Shown piece by piece: positions 53,638-61,879 of a stretch of 64,000 bases of DNA. Where the stretch lies: positions 46,163 to 110,162 of the forward strand of contig CAZFEK010000007.1 in the NCBI GenBank assembly GCA_964517465.1. Reading direction: 5' to 3'. The translations under genes and the position numbers were made by a program. The notes below the pieces were generated by a model. It saw only the letters and a list, made by a program, of their open reading frames with translations, was not told the DNA's origin and made no database searches. Within the stretch, counting starts at the first letter, position 1. Each line of letters begins with the position of its first letter. This DNA comes from JACPUX01 sp964517465. Lineage in GTDB: Bacteria > Pseudomonadota > Gammaproteobacteria > Burkholderiales > Casimicrobiaceae.

Positions 53638-54980
53638 ACGTCAAGAAGTTTTTTGCCAAATCGTCCCGCGACGCGCTGCGCGTCATACGCGAGCGGCTCG
53701 GGCCCGACGCCGTGCTGTTGTCCAATCGTCCGGTCGAAGGCGGGGTGGAAATCCTGGCCTTGGCGGGCGAAGAAATCGCCGATCTCGCCGATGCGGTGGC
53801 ATCGCTGCCGACCGAAAGCGAAGCGGCGCCCGCACAGGCAGCGCCCACGGCGCGTCCGGCCGAGGTATTCCGTCGCCGCGACCAGCGTGCTGCGGCGCCC
53901 GAAACCAAGGCCGAAGCGCTGCCGGAAGCGGCTCCGCGGTCAGCCCCGGCGGCGGTGGCCAAGGCTGCGCGGGAGCACGAAACCAAAGGGCAGACGCCAT
54001 CGGTCAACGAGCGCCAGCTTGCCGCCGAAATTCGCATTCTGCGCAACATGGTGGAAGAGCAGATGGCGAGCTTCGCCTGGGGCGATCTGCAGCGCCGCGA
54101 TCCGGCCGGGGCGAGGCTTTTGCGCCAAATGCTCAACGCCGGTTTTTCGCCGCTCCTGGCACGGCATCTGTTGGACCACTTGCCGCGCGGCATGGGCAAC
54201 GAACAAGCCGCCAAATGGCTGATGGCGGCGCTCACCCGCAACTTGCTGACTCCGTCTGCGGAAGAAGCCATGATCAACGAAGGCGGCGTGTACGCCCTCA
54301 TCGGCCCCACCGGCGTGGGCAAAACCACCACCACCGCCAAAATTGCGGCCCGCGCGGTGGTGCGTTACGGCGCGGAGCGCGTAGCGCTGCTCACCACCGA
54401 CGGCTATCGGATCGGCGGGCACGAGCAGTTGCGCATCTACGGCAAGCTCCTGGGCATTCCGGTGCATGGCGTAAAAGATCTCGAAGACTTGAACGGCGCG
54501 CTTGCGGACTTGACCCACAAACACTTGGTGCTGATCGATACCGTGGGCATGAGCCAACGCGACCAGGCGGTGGCCGAGCAAGTGGCCTTGCTCACCCATC
54601 CCGGCACGCCGGTGCAGCGGGTGCTTTTGCTCAACGCCACGAGCAATGCCGAAACTCTGGAAGAAGTCGTCAATGTCTATCGGGCCAGCGGCCTCGCCGG
54701 CTGCATCATCACCAAAACCGACGAGGCGGTGAGTTTGGGCACGGCGCTGGATGCCGCCATCCGGCATCAGCTGGTGCTGCATTTCATCTCCACCGGGCAG
54801 CGCGTGCCGGAGGATTTGTTTCCGGGCAATCGCCAATACCTCATCCATCGCGTGTTCCGGCAGGTGAGCAAAACGCCTTCACCTTTCCAGTTATCCGAAA
54901 GCGAAACCGGTTTGCTGCTGGCTCATCCGGGAAAGCCCCGCGGTCTGGGCTTGAACCTGCCCGAGGTGAACCTTGGCTGA
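53634..54980 (+). CDS. flhF: Flagellar SRP-like GTPase FlhF
   Basis: 448 residues. N-terminus MNVKKFFAKSSRDALRVIRE, a variable Ala/Pro/Glu B-domain (~60-125), then the NG domain with G1 IGPTGVGKTTTTAKIAAR (near 223), G3 VLIDTVGMSQRDQAVAEQ and G4 ITKTDEAVSLGTALDA. FlhF sets where and how many polar flagella form, so a polar arrangement is suggested. It overlaps the next gene by 8 bases. Confidence 0.95.
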   Translation: MNVKKFFAKSSRDALRVIRERLGPDAVLLSNRPVEGGVEILALAGEEIADLADAVASLPTESEAAPAQAAPTARPAEVFRRRDQRAAAPETKAEALPEAAPRSAPAAVAKAAREHETKGQTPSVNERQLAAEIRILRNMVEEQMASFAWGDLQRRDPAGARLLRQMLNAGFSPLLARHLLDHLPRGMGNEQAAKWLMAALTRNLLTPSAEEAMINEGGVYALIGPTGVGKTTTTAKIAARAVVRYGAERVALLTTDGYRIGGHEQLRIYGKLLGIPVHGVKDLEDLNGALADLTHKHLVLIDTVGMSQRDQAVAEQVALLTHPGTPVQRVLLLNATSNAETLEEVVNVYRASGLAGCIITKTDEAVSLGTALDAAIRHQLVLHFISTGQRVPEDLFPGNRQYLIHRVFRQVSKTPSPFQLSESETGLLLAHPGKPRGLGLNLPEVNLG

Positions 54981-55845
54981 GCGCGACTTCGATCAAGCGG
55001 CCGGCTTGCGCCGGCTCTTTCGCAACGAGGGCCTGAAAGTGATCGCCGTTGCCTCGGGTTGCCCCGGCGTAGGCAAGAGCACTTGCGTGCAAAACCTCGC
55101 CGCCGCGTTGGCAGAGGCCGGGCGGCGGGTGCTGGTGGTGGACGAAAATCCCGACCCCGCCCGCGGCCAGGGGCCGGTTCGCGCCCCGCGGTGGAGCCTC
55201 GCCGATGTGGTGGCCGGGCGCGCCGCGCTCGCCAGTGCCGTTTTGCGCGGGCCGGAAGGCGTTGCGCTGCTGCCCGCGGCGCGCGGCCTGCGCGCCCTTA
55301 GGGAAGCTACCGCGATGCGCCAAGAGGCGCTGATGGATGAATTCTCCAAGCTGCGTTTGCCGCTGGATACCGTGTTGGTCGATACCGCGGTGGCGCAAAT
55401 GGAAACGGCGGATTCGCTTTCCCTGGCGGCCGAGGACTGGGTGGTGGTGGTCAATGGCAGCCGCGCCGCCATCACCGACGGGTATGCCTTGATCAAAGCG
55501 ATTCATCGCGCCACGGCGCAGCGGCACTTCCGGATCTTGGTCAATTGCGTCGACGATGATGCCGCAGCACGCGCAATCTTCGACAACCTTGCCTTGGTTT
55601 CGCGCCGCTATCTGGCGGTGACGCTGGAATATTTCGGTTCGGTGCCGCGCGACGATCGCTTGGCCAAAGCGCGAGCGGCGGGGCGGGCGGTGGTGTTGGC
55701 GCACCCGGCGGCGGCTTCGGCCAAGCGGTACCGGCAGCTCGCCAATCAGATGTTGGGCGCCGCCCAGGTCGAGGCGACCGAAGGCGCCATGGGCTTGTTG
55801 TTCGAGCGGCTGATGCACGCCCGCCGCACGGCGCTCGCGGCCTGA
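54973..55845 (+). CDS. flhG: FlhG/FleN-like MinD-family ATPase with altered Walker A
   Basis: 290 residues from a TTG overlapping the flhF stop. An N-terminal helix (AERDFDQAAGLRRLFRNEGL) resembles the FlhF-activating DQAxxLR motif of FlhG. The P-loop reads VASGCPGVGKSTCVQNLAAA where MinD-type ATPases have KGGVGKT: the signature Lys is Cys and the next Gly is Pro, while the main GKS is kept. Switch-like motifs VLVVDENPDPARGQ and VLVDTAVAQMETA remain. FlhG limits flagellar number by acting on FlhF; the altered loop suggests different dimerisation or ATP use. Confidence 0.9.
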   Translation: MAERDFDQAAGLRRLFRNEGLKVIAVASGCPGVGKSTCVQNLAAALAEAGRRVLVVDENPDPARGQGPVRAPRWSLADVVAGRAALASAVLRGPEGVALLPAARGLRALREATAMRQEALMDEFSKLRLPLDTVLVDTAVAQMETADSLSLAAEDWVVVVNGSRAAITDGYALIKAIHRATAQRHFRILVNCVDDDAAARAIFDNLALVSRRYLAVTLEYFGSVPRDDRLAKARAAGRAVVLAHPAAASAKRYRQLANQMLGAAQVEATEGAMGLLFERLMHARRTALAA

Positions 55846-55854
55846 GGAGGATTT

Positions 55855-56616
55855 ATGTACACGGCAAAAGGCCAGGTCGATACCGACACTTACATCCAGC
55901 GCTACTCGCCGCTGGTCAAGCGCATCGCACATCACATGATGGTGCGCTTGCCGGCCTCGGTGGATGTGGCGGACATCATTCAAGCCGGCATGATCGGCTT
56001 GCTCGATGCGGTGCGGCGTTATCAGGTGTCACAGGGCGCTGAGTTCGAAACCTATGCCATACAGCGCATACGCGGCGCCATGCTCGACGAGCTGCGGCAA
56101 AACGACTGGCTGCCGCGCAGTTTGCGGCGCGACATGCGGCGCATCGAGGCGATGATCAGCCAGCTCGAGCAGCGCAACGGCCGCCAGCCCACCGAAAAAG
56201 AACTGGCCGACGCGCTGGGCATGAGCCTCGCCGACTACCAAACCACTCTGCAAGAGGCGCGCGGTTATCAGATCGTTTATTTCGAGGATTTCAGCGACAG
56301 CGAAGACGAGCATTTTCTCGATCGCCACTGCCCCGACGGTCACCCCAGCCCCCTGGAATTCCTGGAAGACGAGCGGGTGCGCGCGGCCCTGATCGAGGCG
56401 ATCGACGACTTGCCCGAGCGCGAAAAGCTGGTGATGGGCCTTTATTACGAGCAAGAATTGAACCTCAGGGAAATCGGCGAAGTGATGGGCGTGTCCGAGT
56501 CTCGCGTGTGCCAGTTGCACAGCCAGGCGGTGGCTCGCCTGCGCGCCAAGTTGAAGCCCTGGGCGCCGGAGCGGCCCGAGCCGACGCGCAGCAAGGTGAA
56601 GCGAGTCGCGGCCTGA
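55855..56616 (+). CDS. fliA: Flagellar sigma factor 28 (FliA)
   Basis: 253 residues. Region 2 with SPLVKRIAHHMMVRLPASVD, DIIQAGMIGLLDAVRRYQ and GAEFETYAIQRIRGAMLDEL; region 3; region 4 with YEQELNLREIGEVMGVSESR. It directs RNA polymerase to class III flagellar and chemotaxis promoters, the likely reader of the GCCGATAA-type sites in this window. Ribosome site GAGGA. It lies 9 bases after flhG. Confidence 0.96.
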   Translation: MYTAKGQVDTDTYIQRYSPLVKRIAHHMMVRLPASVDVADIIQAGMIGLLDAVRRYQVSQGAEFETYAIQRIRGAMLDELRQNDWLPRSLRRDMRRIEAMISQLEQRNGRQPTEKELADALGMSLADYQTTLQEARGYQIVYFEDFSDSEDEHFLDRHCPDGHPSPLEFLEDERVRAALIEAIDDLPEREKLVMGLYYEQELNLREIGEVMGVSESRVCQLHSQAVARLRAKLKPWAPERPEPTRSKVKRVAA

Positions 56617-56641
56617 GCGCGGGCGGGGGCGGGAGGCGCGG

Positions 56642-57433
56642 GTGACGGACTACATCACCATCATCGGCTTGGCGCTGGGCTTGGCCGCCATCGTCGGCGG
56701 CCAGGTGATCGAAGGCGGCAACCTGAATTCGCTGCTGCAGTTGGCCGCGTTGGTGATCGTTTTGGGCGGCACCGTGGGTGCGGTGATGGTGCAAAGCCCT
56801 TTGCCGGTGTTCCGCGATGCCATGCGTTTGGCGCGTTGGGTAGTGAAGCCGCCGGCCGGCCCGAGCCTGGAAACCATACGGCAGATCGGTTTGTGGAGCC
56901 AGGTGTCGCGGCGCGAAGGCACCCTGGCGCTGGAAAATTACGCCTATACCGCCAAAGATCCGTTCATCAAGAAGGGGCTGCAGCTCTTGGCCGACGGTGT
57001 GCCGCCGGATCTGTTGCGCAATGCGCTGGGTGTCGAGATCGCCGCTTTTGAGTCGCGCCACCGTGCTGCCGCGCGGGTGTGGGAAGCGGCGGGCGGATAC
57101 GCGCCCACCATCGGCATCATCGGCGCGGTGCTGGGGCTCATCCAGGTCATGGAGCATCTGACTGAGCCCAGCAAATTGGGCGCCGGTATCGCGGTGGCTT
57201 TCGTGGCCACGATTTACGGCGTCGGTTTTGCGAACCTGGTGTTTTTGCCCATCGCCGGCAAGCTCAAGAACCTGGTCGCCGGGCAAGTGGCGGTGAAAGA
57301 AATGATCATCGACGGCCTGTGCGGCATCGGCCACGGTGAAAACCCGCGGCTGATCGAATCGCGTCTGTCGGGTTATCTGCCGCCTGCCGAACCTGCCAAA
57401 GGCGCCAAGCCCGCGGCCAAACCGAAGAAGTGA
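56642..57433 (+). CDS. motC: Second stator subunit, MotA family (MotC/PomA type)
   Basis: 263 residues from a GTG. Membrane segments at the N-terminus (YITIIGLALGLAAIVGGQVI, LLQLAALVIVLGGTVGAVMV) and later (YAPTIGIIGAVLGLIQVMEH, GIAVAFVATIYGVGFANLVF). It is shorter than the MotA at 42513-43373 and closer to the MotC/PomA branch, as found after fliA in Pseudomonas-like arrangements. One base separates it from its partner. The symbol is by family and position, so moderately sure. Confidence 0.88.
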   Translation: MTDYITIIGLALGLAAIVGGQVIEGGNLNSLLQLAALVIVLGGTVGAVMVQSPLPVFRDAMRLARWVVKPPAGPSLETIRQIGLWSQVSRREGTLALENYAYTAKDPFIKKGLQLLADGVPPDLLRNALGVEIAAFESRHRAAARVWEAAGGYAPTIGIIGAVLGLIQVMEHLTEPSKLGAGIAVAFVATIYGVGFANLVFLPIAGKLKNLVAGQVAVKEMIIDGLCGIGHGENPRLIESRLSGYLPPAEPAKGAKPAAKPKK

Positions 57434-57434
57434 C

Positions 57435-58223
57435 ATGCGCCGCCGCCACGCCTCGGTAGAAGACGACGAAAAGCCGGAACGCTGGCTGGTTTCCTACGCC
57501 GATTTCATCACGCTGTTGTTTGCCTTTTTTGTGGTGATGTACGCCATCTCGCAAGTGAACGAAGGCAAATACCGCGTGCTTTCGGAGTCGCTTACCACGG
57601 CCTTCACCCAAGTGCAGATTGCACCGCCCCTGCGCGGCAAGGCGGGCCCTGAGGTGTTGCCCCCGGTTACCCCGGCGCCGGAACCTCCCGAGACCGGCGC
57701 CAAGCCCGCGCCCGAGGTCTCGACCAACGACATCGTCAGCAAGGAATTGCTCGAAGCCCTGAGCCCCATGGTGGCGCAAGGCCTGGCCAAGGTGCAGCAA
57801 ACCGAACGCGGCATCAGCGTGGACATCAGCGCCAGCGCCTTGTTCGATGTCGGCCAGGCTTACTTGCAGCCGGCCGCGGTGCCGGCCTTGCGGGCAGCGG
57901 CACGCGTGCTCGCCAAGGTGCCCAACCGCATTCAAGTGGAGGGGCATACCGACAACGTGCCCATCAGCACGGTGACCTATCCCTCGAACTGGGAGCTGTC
58001 CAGCGCCCGCGCCGCCAGCGTGGTGCGCCTTTTCATCGGCGAAGGTGTGCCCGCGGTGCGTATGTCCGCCGTAGGTTTTGCCGAACATCAGCCGATTGAA
58101 AGCAACGCCACGCCCCAGGGCCGCGCCAACAACCGCCGCGTGACGGTGATCCTGATGGCCGCCAAACCCGAAGACAAAGATGGGCTGACGCTCACCCTCA
58201 ACCCCAAGCGCGCGGAACCCTGA
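57435..58223 (+). CDS. motD: Second stator subunit, MotB family (MotD/PomB type)
   Basis: 262 residues. Membrane segment with ion-binding Asp23 in WLVSYADFITLLFAFFVVMY, a Pro-rich linker (PPVTPAPEPPETGAKPAPEV), and an OmpA-like domain (RIQVEGHTDNVPISTVTYPS, NWELSSARAASVVRLFIG). The organism thus has two stator pairs. Whether this one uses H+ or Na+ is not decided by sequence alone. Confidence 0.9.
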   Translation: MRRRHASVEDDEKPERWLVSYADFITLLFAFFVVMYAISQVNEGKYRVLSESLTTAFTQVQIAPPLRGKAGPEVLPPVTPAPEPPETGAKPAPEVSTNDIVSKELLEALSPMVAQGLAKVQQTERGISVDISASALFDVGQAYLQPAAVPALRAAARVLAKVPNRIQVEGHTDNVPISTVTYPSNWELSSARAASVVRLFIGEGVPAVRMSAVGFAEHQPIESNATPQGRANNRRVTVILMAAKPEDKDGLTLTLNPKRAEP

Positions 58224-58478
58224 TTGCCTTGCCCCCGCCCCCCATTTCAAAGCAAGCAACTCCCTCCCCCTCGATGGGCTGGGGTAGGCGTGGCTGTCCG
58301 CGTAAGGATCAACGGTTTGCGGCGCCCCTTGATGGCGAAGGGCAGGCGAGACGGGTGGCCCCATCACTCGCCCAGCATCGTCCGTGACGTGATCGCAAGC
58401 ACTTCACTCACCAAAAGGTTTATCCTGAACCCCGCCTCGCCCCACAGCACAGCAGCAAACGCCCGGCATTCGACAAAC

Positions 58479-59270
58479 ATGGACGACGAAGAAGTGAAAC
58501 GACATACCCCGCCGCTCGTGGCGGCACTCGCGGCGCAAGGCGTGGCGGCGGCATTGTTGTTTCTGGCCGTCACCTTTTGGCCGCAGGCGCTCGAAGCCCC
58601 ATTTTTGCTGGCGCTTGCCCAGGGACTCATTGCCGCCGCGGTCAGCGCGGCCCAACGCGCGCCGCGCTGGTGGTGGCTGATCCACGCGCTTTTTCCCATT
58701 GCCATCTACGGCGCGCTGCAACTGCCCATCGACCCGCTGTGGTATCTCTTCGCTTTCCTTCTGAGCTTGGCCATTTTCTGGCGCACCGACGTGAGCCGCG
58801 TGCCGCTTTTTCTGTCCAACCAGCCCACGGCCGAAGCGCTCTTGCAACTGCTGCCGCAGGAGCCCGCGAAAATCATCGATCTGGGTTGCGGCGACGGCGG
58901 CCTCTTGCGCCATTTGGCGCGCGCCCGGCCTGATTGCAGCTTCGTCGGCATCGAGCACGCGCCCCTCACCTGGGCGTGGGCCGCGCTGGCTTCGCGCGGT
59001 TTGCCCAATGTGAGCATTCGACGTGGCGACTTTTGGCGCGAGCGCCTCGCCCCTTATGCGCTGGTGTATGCCTTCCTCTCGCCCGAGCCGATGCCCAGGC
59101 TCATCGCCCACGCCAGAAAAAGCATGAGCGAGGGCAGTCTCCTGGTGAGCAACAGCTTCATGGTCCCCGGCCTTGAACCCGAGGCCGTCATCGACGTCGC
59201 CGACCGACGGCAGACGCGACTGTATTGTTATCGCATGTTGGGGCAAGGCAAGCGGCCGGGAACGGCGTAG
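58479..59270 (+). CDS. Membrane-anchored class I SAM-dependent methyltransferase
   Basis: 263 residues from the ATG at 58479 (the longer upstream frame looks like untranslated sequence). The N-terminal ~100 residues hold three or four hydrophobic segments (LVAALAAQGVAAALLFLAVT, WWLIHALFPIAIYGALQLP, PLWYLFAFLLSLAIFW). A Rossmann methyltransferase follows with motif I IIDLGCGDGGLLRHLARARP, FVGIEHAPLTWAWAAL and an acidic motif region. The substrate is unknown. It lies 255 bases after motD in the same direction; no ribosome site is obvious. It need not be part of the flagellar system. Confidence 0.75.
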   Translation: MDDEEVKRHTPPLVAALAAQGVAAALLFLAVTFWPQALEAPFLLALAQGLIAAAVSAAQRAPRWWWLIHALFPIAIYGALQLPIDPLWYLFAFLLSLAIFWRTDVSRVPLFLSNQPTAEALLQLLPQEPAKIIDLGCGDGGLLRHLARARPDCSFVGIEHAPLTWAWAALASRGLPNVSIRRGDFWRERLAPYALVYAFLSPEPMPRLIAHARKSMSEGSLLVSNSFMVPGLEPEAVIDVADRRQTRLYCYRMLGQGKRPGTA

Positions 59271-59710
59271 AGGCGATGCCAGGGCGGCGCAGGCAGGGCG
59301 GAGAAGAGCCGGCTGGGCTGCGGACTGGTTGGGTGAGGAAGAAGCCAAACGCAGGAACGAAGGGCGAAAGGCGAAAGCCAAGCACCACAGGCCAAGAAGC
59401 GGAAACAAAGAACCAAAGGCCCCGTGAGGTGTGGCGAACGAAGTCCGCGCCCGCGCCCTGCAAGCCGCGCGGCGCTACGGCCGCAAATCGCGTCCTCGGG
59501 CGGGGCCCCGCGCCTCGCGCGTAAGAACCCGCGCGGCACACCCGCGCGCCAAGCCCACGCGTGGCGCGACCCGCCAGTCGGACAGCGGCCAAAGCGCCGC
59601 ACAACTTTCAGGGCGCGGGCGCCGGATCGGGCGGCGGCGCGCGACCCGGGAAAACCCGGAGCGACGGCTCAGTTGCGCGGTGTTTGGCCGTGCCCGCGCG
59701 AGGCCCTCAG
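59271..59710. other. GC-rich stretch without a recognisable gene
   Basis: About 440 bases between the methyltransferase and the integron integrase. Open frames exist on both strands, but their translations are dominated by Arg/Ala/Pro/Gly and overlap one another, as expected in very GC-rich non-coding DNA. A purine-rich part (59330-59430) and a very GC-rich part (59440-59700) differ from each other. This may be a boundary zone of the integron or decayed DNA. Confidence 0.5.
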
Positions 59711-60697
59711 TCATTGCCCAGGGGAAGCATCCAAGGGGCTTCGCACCCCGCGCCCGCCGCGGTTCAACACGTGGGTGTAGATCATGGTGGTGCGCACGTC
59801 GGAGTGGCCCAGGAGTTCCTGAACGGTACGGATATCATAGCCGCTCTCCAAGAGATGGGTGGCGAAGGAGTGCCGCAAGCTGTGCGGCGAGACCTGCTTG
59901 GCGATGCTCGCGTCATGCGCGGCCTGGCGAACGGCACGCTGCACCGCCTGGTCCTGCAAATGATGACGCCGCACCACGCCCGAGCGCGGATCGGTCGCCA
60001 AACCCCGCCCCGGAAAAACAAATTGCCAGCCCCATTCGAAAGGTGCATCGGGATACTTGCGCGCCAGCGCAAAAGGCAGATAGACATCGCCCCGTCCCTC
60101 GCCAAGCGCCGCCCGGTGTTGCGCCCGCACTTCGGCCAGATGCGCCTCGAGCGGTTCGAGCAGCGCGGCGGGCAGCATCGTGACGCGGTCTTTGAAACCT
60201 TTGCCGTCGCGCACGAGAATTTCCCGCCGAGAGAACTCCACATCTTTTACCCTGAGGCGCAATGCTTCCATGAGCCGCAAGCCCGCGCCATACAGCAGGC
60301 TTGCCACCAGCCAGTGCGTGCCCGATAGCTGCGCGAGCAGTCGGCGCACCTCATCGCGAGTGAGCACCACCGGCAGGCGGCGGCCGGTTTTGGCCTGTTC
60401 AACGTTGTCGAGCCAGGGCAGCTCCACGCCCAGGACCTCGCGATAGAGGAAAAGCAGCGCACTCTTGGCCTGGTTCTGCGTGGCCGCCGCCACCCGCCCC
60501 TCCACCGCCAGATGGGTGAGGAAGCGCTCCACGTCGGCCGCGCCGAGCTCTCGCGGATGCCTCTTGCCGAAAAACAAAATAAATCGTCTAATCCAATCCA
60601 CGTAAGCTTGCTCGGTCCGCAGGCTGTAATGCTTCAGTCGAATCTTGCCCCGGACCTGATCCAAGAGCTTGGGAGGCGACGATGCTTTTTGTTCCAC
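59711..60697 (-). CDS. intI: Integron integrase IntI
   Basis: 328 residues from a GTG. A tyrosine recombinase with N-terminal SAM-like domain (KHYSLRTEQAYVDWIRRFIL) and catalytic residues in GAGLRLMEALRLRVKD (Arg), SPHSLRHSFATHLLESG (His, Arg) and LLGHSDVRTTMIYTHV (His, Tyr). It carries the extra IntI-specific patch (ARKYPDAPFEWGWQFVFPGR) that separates integron integrases from XerC/D. It is transcribed away from the cassettes, the classic integron layout. It looks complete and so could be active. Confidence 0.93.
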   Translation of the reverse strand: MEQKASSPPKLLDQVRGKIRLKHYSLRTEQAYVDWIRRFILFFGKRHPRELGAADVERFLTHLAVEGRVAAATQNQAKSALLFLYREVLGVELPWLDNVEQAKTGRRLPVVLTRDEVRRLLAQLSGTHWLVASLLYGAGLRLMEALRLRVKDVEFSRREILVRDGKGFKDRVTMLPAALLEPLEAHLAEVRAQHRAALGEGRGDVYLPFALARKYPDAPFEWGWQFVFPGRGLATDPRSGVVRRHHLQDQAVQRAVRQAAHDASIAKQVSPHSLRHSFATHLLESGYDIRTVQELLGHSDVRTTMIYTHVLNRGGRGVRSPLDASPGQ

Positions 60698-60821
60698 CTT
60701 TAGGCCCCACTAAATTTCCAGAATCGCATGATCTTAAAGGCTTTTGTTCCGTTTTTCAGCGGCGTTTTCTGCATTTGACGGAATATTTTTCGTCTATTAG
60801 GCGGCAGACTTTACGTTAGGT
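60698..60821 (+). other. attI: attI region of the integron
   Basis: The 124 bases between intI and the first cassette are A/T-rich and end with the recombination core GTTAGGT (60815-60821, matching GTTRRRY). Cassettes insert between its G and TT. A TTGACG (60775-60780) and TATTAG (60795-60800) pair would be a cassette promoter candidate, but the 14-base spacing is too short to trust. Confidence 0.75.
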
Positions 60822-60826
60822 GCCAC

Positions 60827-61339
60827 ATGCGCTTTCACCCGATGGACCCCGGCGAAACAATGCTCATTGCAGAGCTTTGGCGTCGCTCCTGGGCTTCGGC
60901 CAACGCATATGTCGCGTCGGTGGAGCCAATAGAACACTGGCTCGCGCGTGTGCGGTCGGAGTTTTGCGCTCCCTGCGAAGCGGTTGTGGCTGAAGTGGCT
61001 GGTCGTTGCGCAGCATTCATCGTCTTCAATGTCGCCGAAGCGTACATCGCTCAACTGTTTGTGGAACCATCGTTGCAAGGGCGGGGGTTGGGGCGCGCAC
61101 TTCTTGGCGAGGCCAGTCGCCGCATGCCAAGGTCTTGGTCGCTTCATGTCTCAACCGCAAACCCTATGGCGCAGCGCTTCTATGAGCGCTATGGCTTGGT
61201 GCGCGGAGAGGTCAGCAGGAATCCGCTGTCTGGGCGAGAGCGAGTTGCGTACTTGTGGCAGGCACCTAACCACTCCATCGAGGGGACGTCCTCCAGCAAG
61301 CTTCGCTTGCTTCCGGCCGCCCCTCATGTCGAACGTTAG
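60827..61339 (+). CDS. Cassette 1: GNAT-family N-acetyltransferase
   Basis: 170 residues. GNAT fold with the acetyl-CoA motif VEPSLQGRGLGRALLGEASR and ANPMAQRFYERYGLVRGEVS. The substrate is unknown; no signature of a known aminoglycoside acetyltransferase is seen. The start lies only 6 bases after the attI core, with no ribosome site, as in many first cassettes; an ATG at 60842 is an alternative. The last ~20 residues (SIEGTSSSKLRLLPAAPHVE) are encoded by the attC site and the stop TAG lies inside its GTTAGGC core, a common cassette feature. Confidence 0.88.
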   Translation: MRFHPMDPGETMLIAELWRRSWASANAYVASVEPIEHWLARVRSEFCAPCEAVVAEVAGRCAAFIVFNVAEAYIAQLFVEPSLQGRGLGRALLGEASRRMPRSWSLHVSTANPMAQRFYERYGLVRGEVSRNPLSGRERVAYLWQAPNHSIEGTSSSKLRLLPAAPHVER

Positions 61340-61341
61340 GC
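61264..61341 (+). other. attC: attC recombination site of cassette 1
   Basis: 78 bases from ACCTAAC (61264-61270, RYYYAAC) to GTTAGGC (61335-61341, GTTRRRY), with imperfect inverted arms (ATCGAGGGG / CCCCTCATGTCGA) and a central AGCAAGC-TTC-GCTTGCT hairpin. This is the expected folded attC architecture. Confidence 0.9.
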
Positions 61342-61377
61342 GCCCCGAGCCAAATCAATAGGAGGGGAACTCGTCGA

Positions 61378-61647
61378 ATGGAATCAAAGCAAATCAAGTG
61401 CACTGGGGTCCCGTATCGGCAAGGTTGGGTGGAAATTGTTCCGAACATTCACCAAGGTCACGTAAATCTCGAGGCATGGAGCGTTGTCCCGGAAGTTGAC
61501 ATGTCCTTATCGTCCGTTGATATCGCTTCAGTTCCTGATGCAGCCGTAACTGGCAACGTCGAAGTCGAGCTTAGTATTGCGGAAGCAAGGCAACTCGTGG
61601 TGACCCTACAAGCTGCAATAGAGGTCGCCGAGCGTTTGGGCCTCTAG
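61378..61647 (+). CDS. Cassette 2: small hypothetical protein
   Basis: 89 residues with ribosome site AGGAGGGG 11-12 bases upstream. Not recognised. The composition is protein-like: a beta-rich start (CTGVPYRQGWVEIVPNIHQG) and a helical C-terminus (SIAEARQLVVTLQAAIEVAE). No signal peptide or membrane segment. The surrounding base composition is lower in G+C than the flagellar genes, as usual for cassettes. Confidence 0.7.
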   Translation: MESKQIKCTGVPYRQGWVEIVPNIHQGHVNLEAWSVVPEVDMSLSSVDIASVPDAAVTGNVEVELSIAEARQLVVTLQAAIEVAERLGL

Positions 61648-61671
61648 TTGCAAGTAGTAGGAGAGTTCGCC

Positions 61672-61830
61672 GTGTCACATACTTATCCCGTGCTTCACAG
61701 CCAAGCTCGTTGCGGTTCAGGTTCCCGCGCCTCTCTTCAACGCTATTGCCGTATATTCAGGGCCATGCCTTACCGTTGTGTCATCCTTTTGCAGCCGCAA
61801 AACAGTACCAATTTCAGCCGCCGCGCCTAA
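61672..61830 (+). CDS. Cassette 2: possible second small ORF
   Basis: 52 residues from a GTG preceded by AGGAGA. Its stop TAA lies in the first core of the next attC (GCCTAAC), as for many cassette genes. The sequence is Arg/Ser/Cys-rich and not recognised (begins SHTYPVLHSQARCGSGSRAS), so it may be chance. Confidence 0.3.
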   Translation: MSHTYPVLHSQARCGSGSRASLQRYCRIFRAMPYRCVILLQPQNSTNFSRRA

Positions 61831-61879
61831 CGAATAAGGATAGGTCGCGCGAAGCCGCGACCTGATCCGTTTGTTGGAC
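61825..61879 (+). other. attC: attC recombination site of cassette 2
   Basis: 55 bases from GCCTAAC (61825-61831) to GTTGGAC (61873-61879), with a near-perfect central palindrome GGTCGCG / CGCGACC. It is shorter than the first attC and of different sequence, as expected for unrelated cassettes in one array. Confidence 0.88.

Noticed and set aside
59188..59604. A 138-residue minus-strand frame between the methyltransferase and intI
   Set aside because: Composition is typical of translated GC-rich non-coding DNA; it overlaps the end of the methyltransferase gene and has no ribosome site or motif.
60775..60800. TTGACG and TATTAG as the integron cassette promoter
   Set aside because: The spacer is 14 bases, too short for sigma-70; kept only as a remark under attI.
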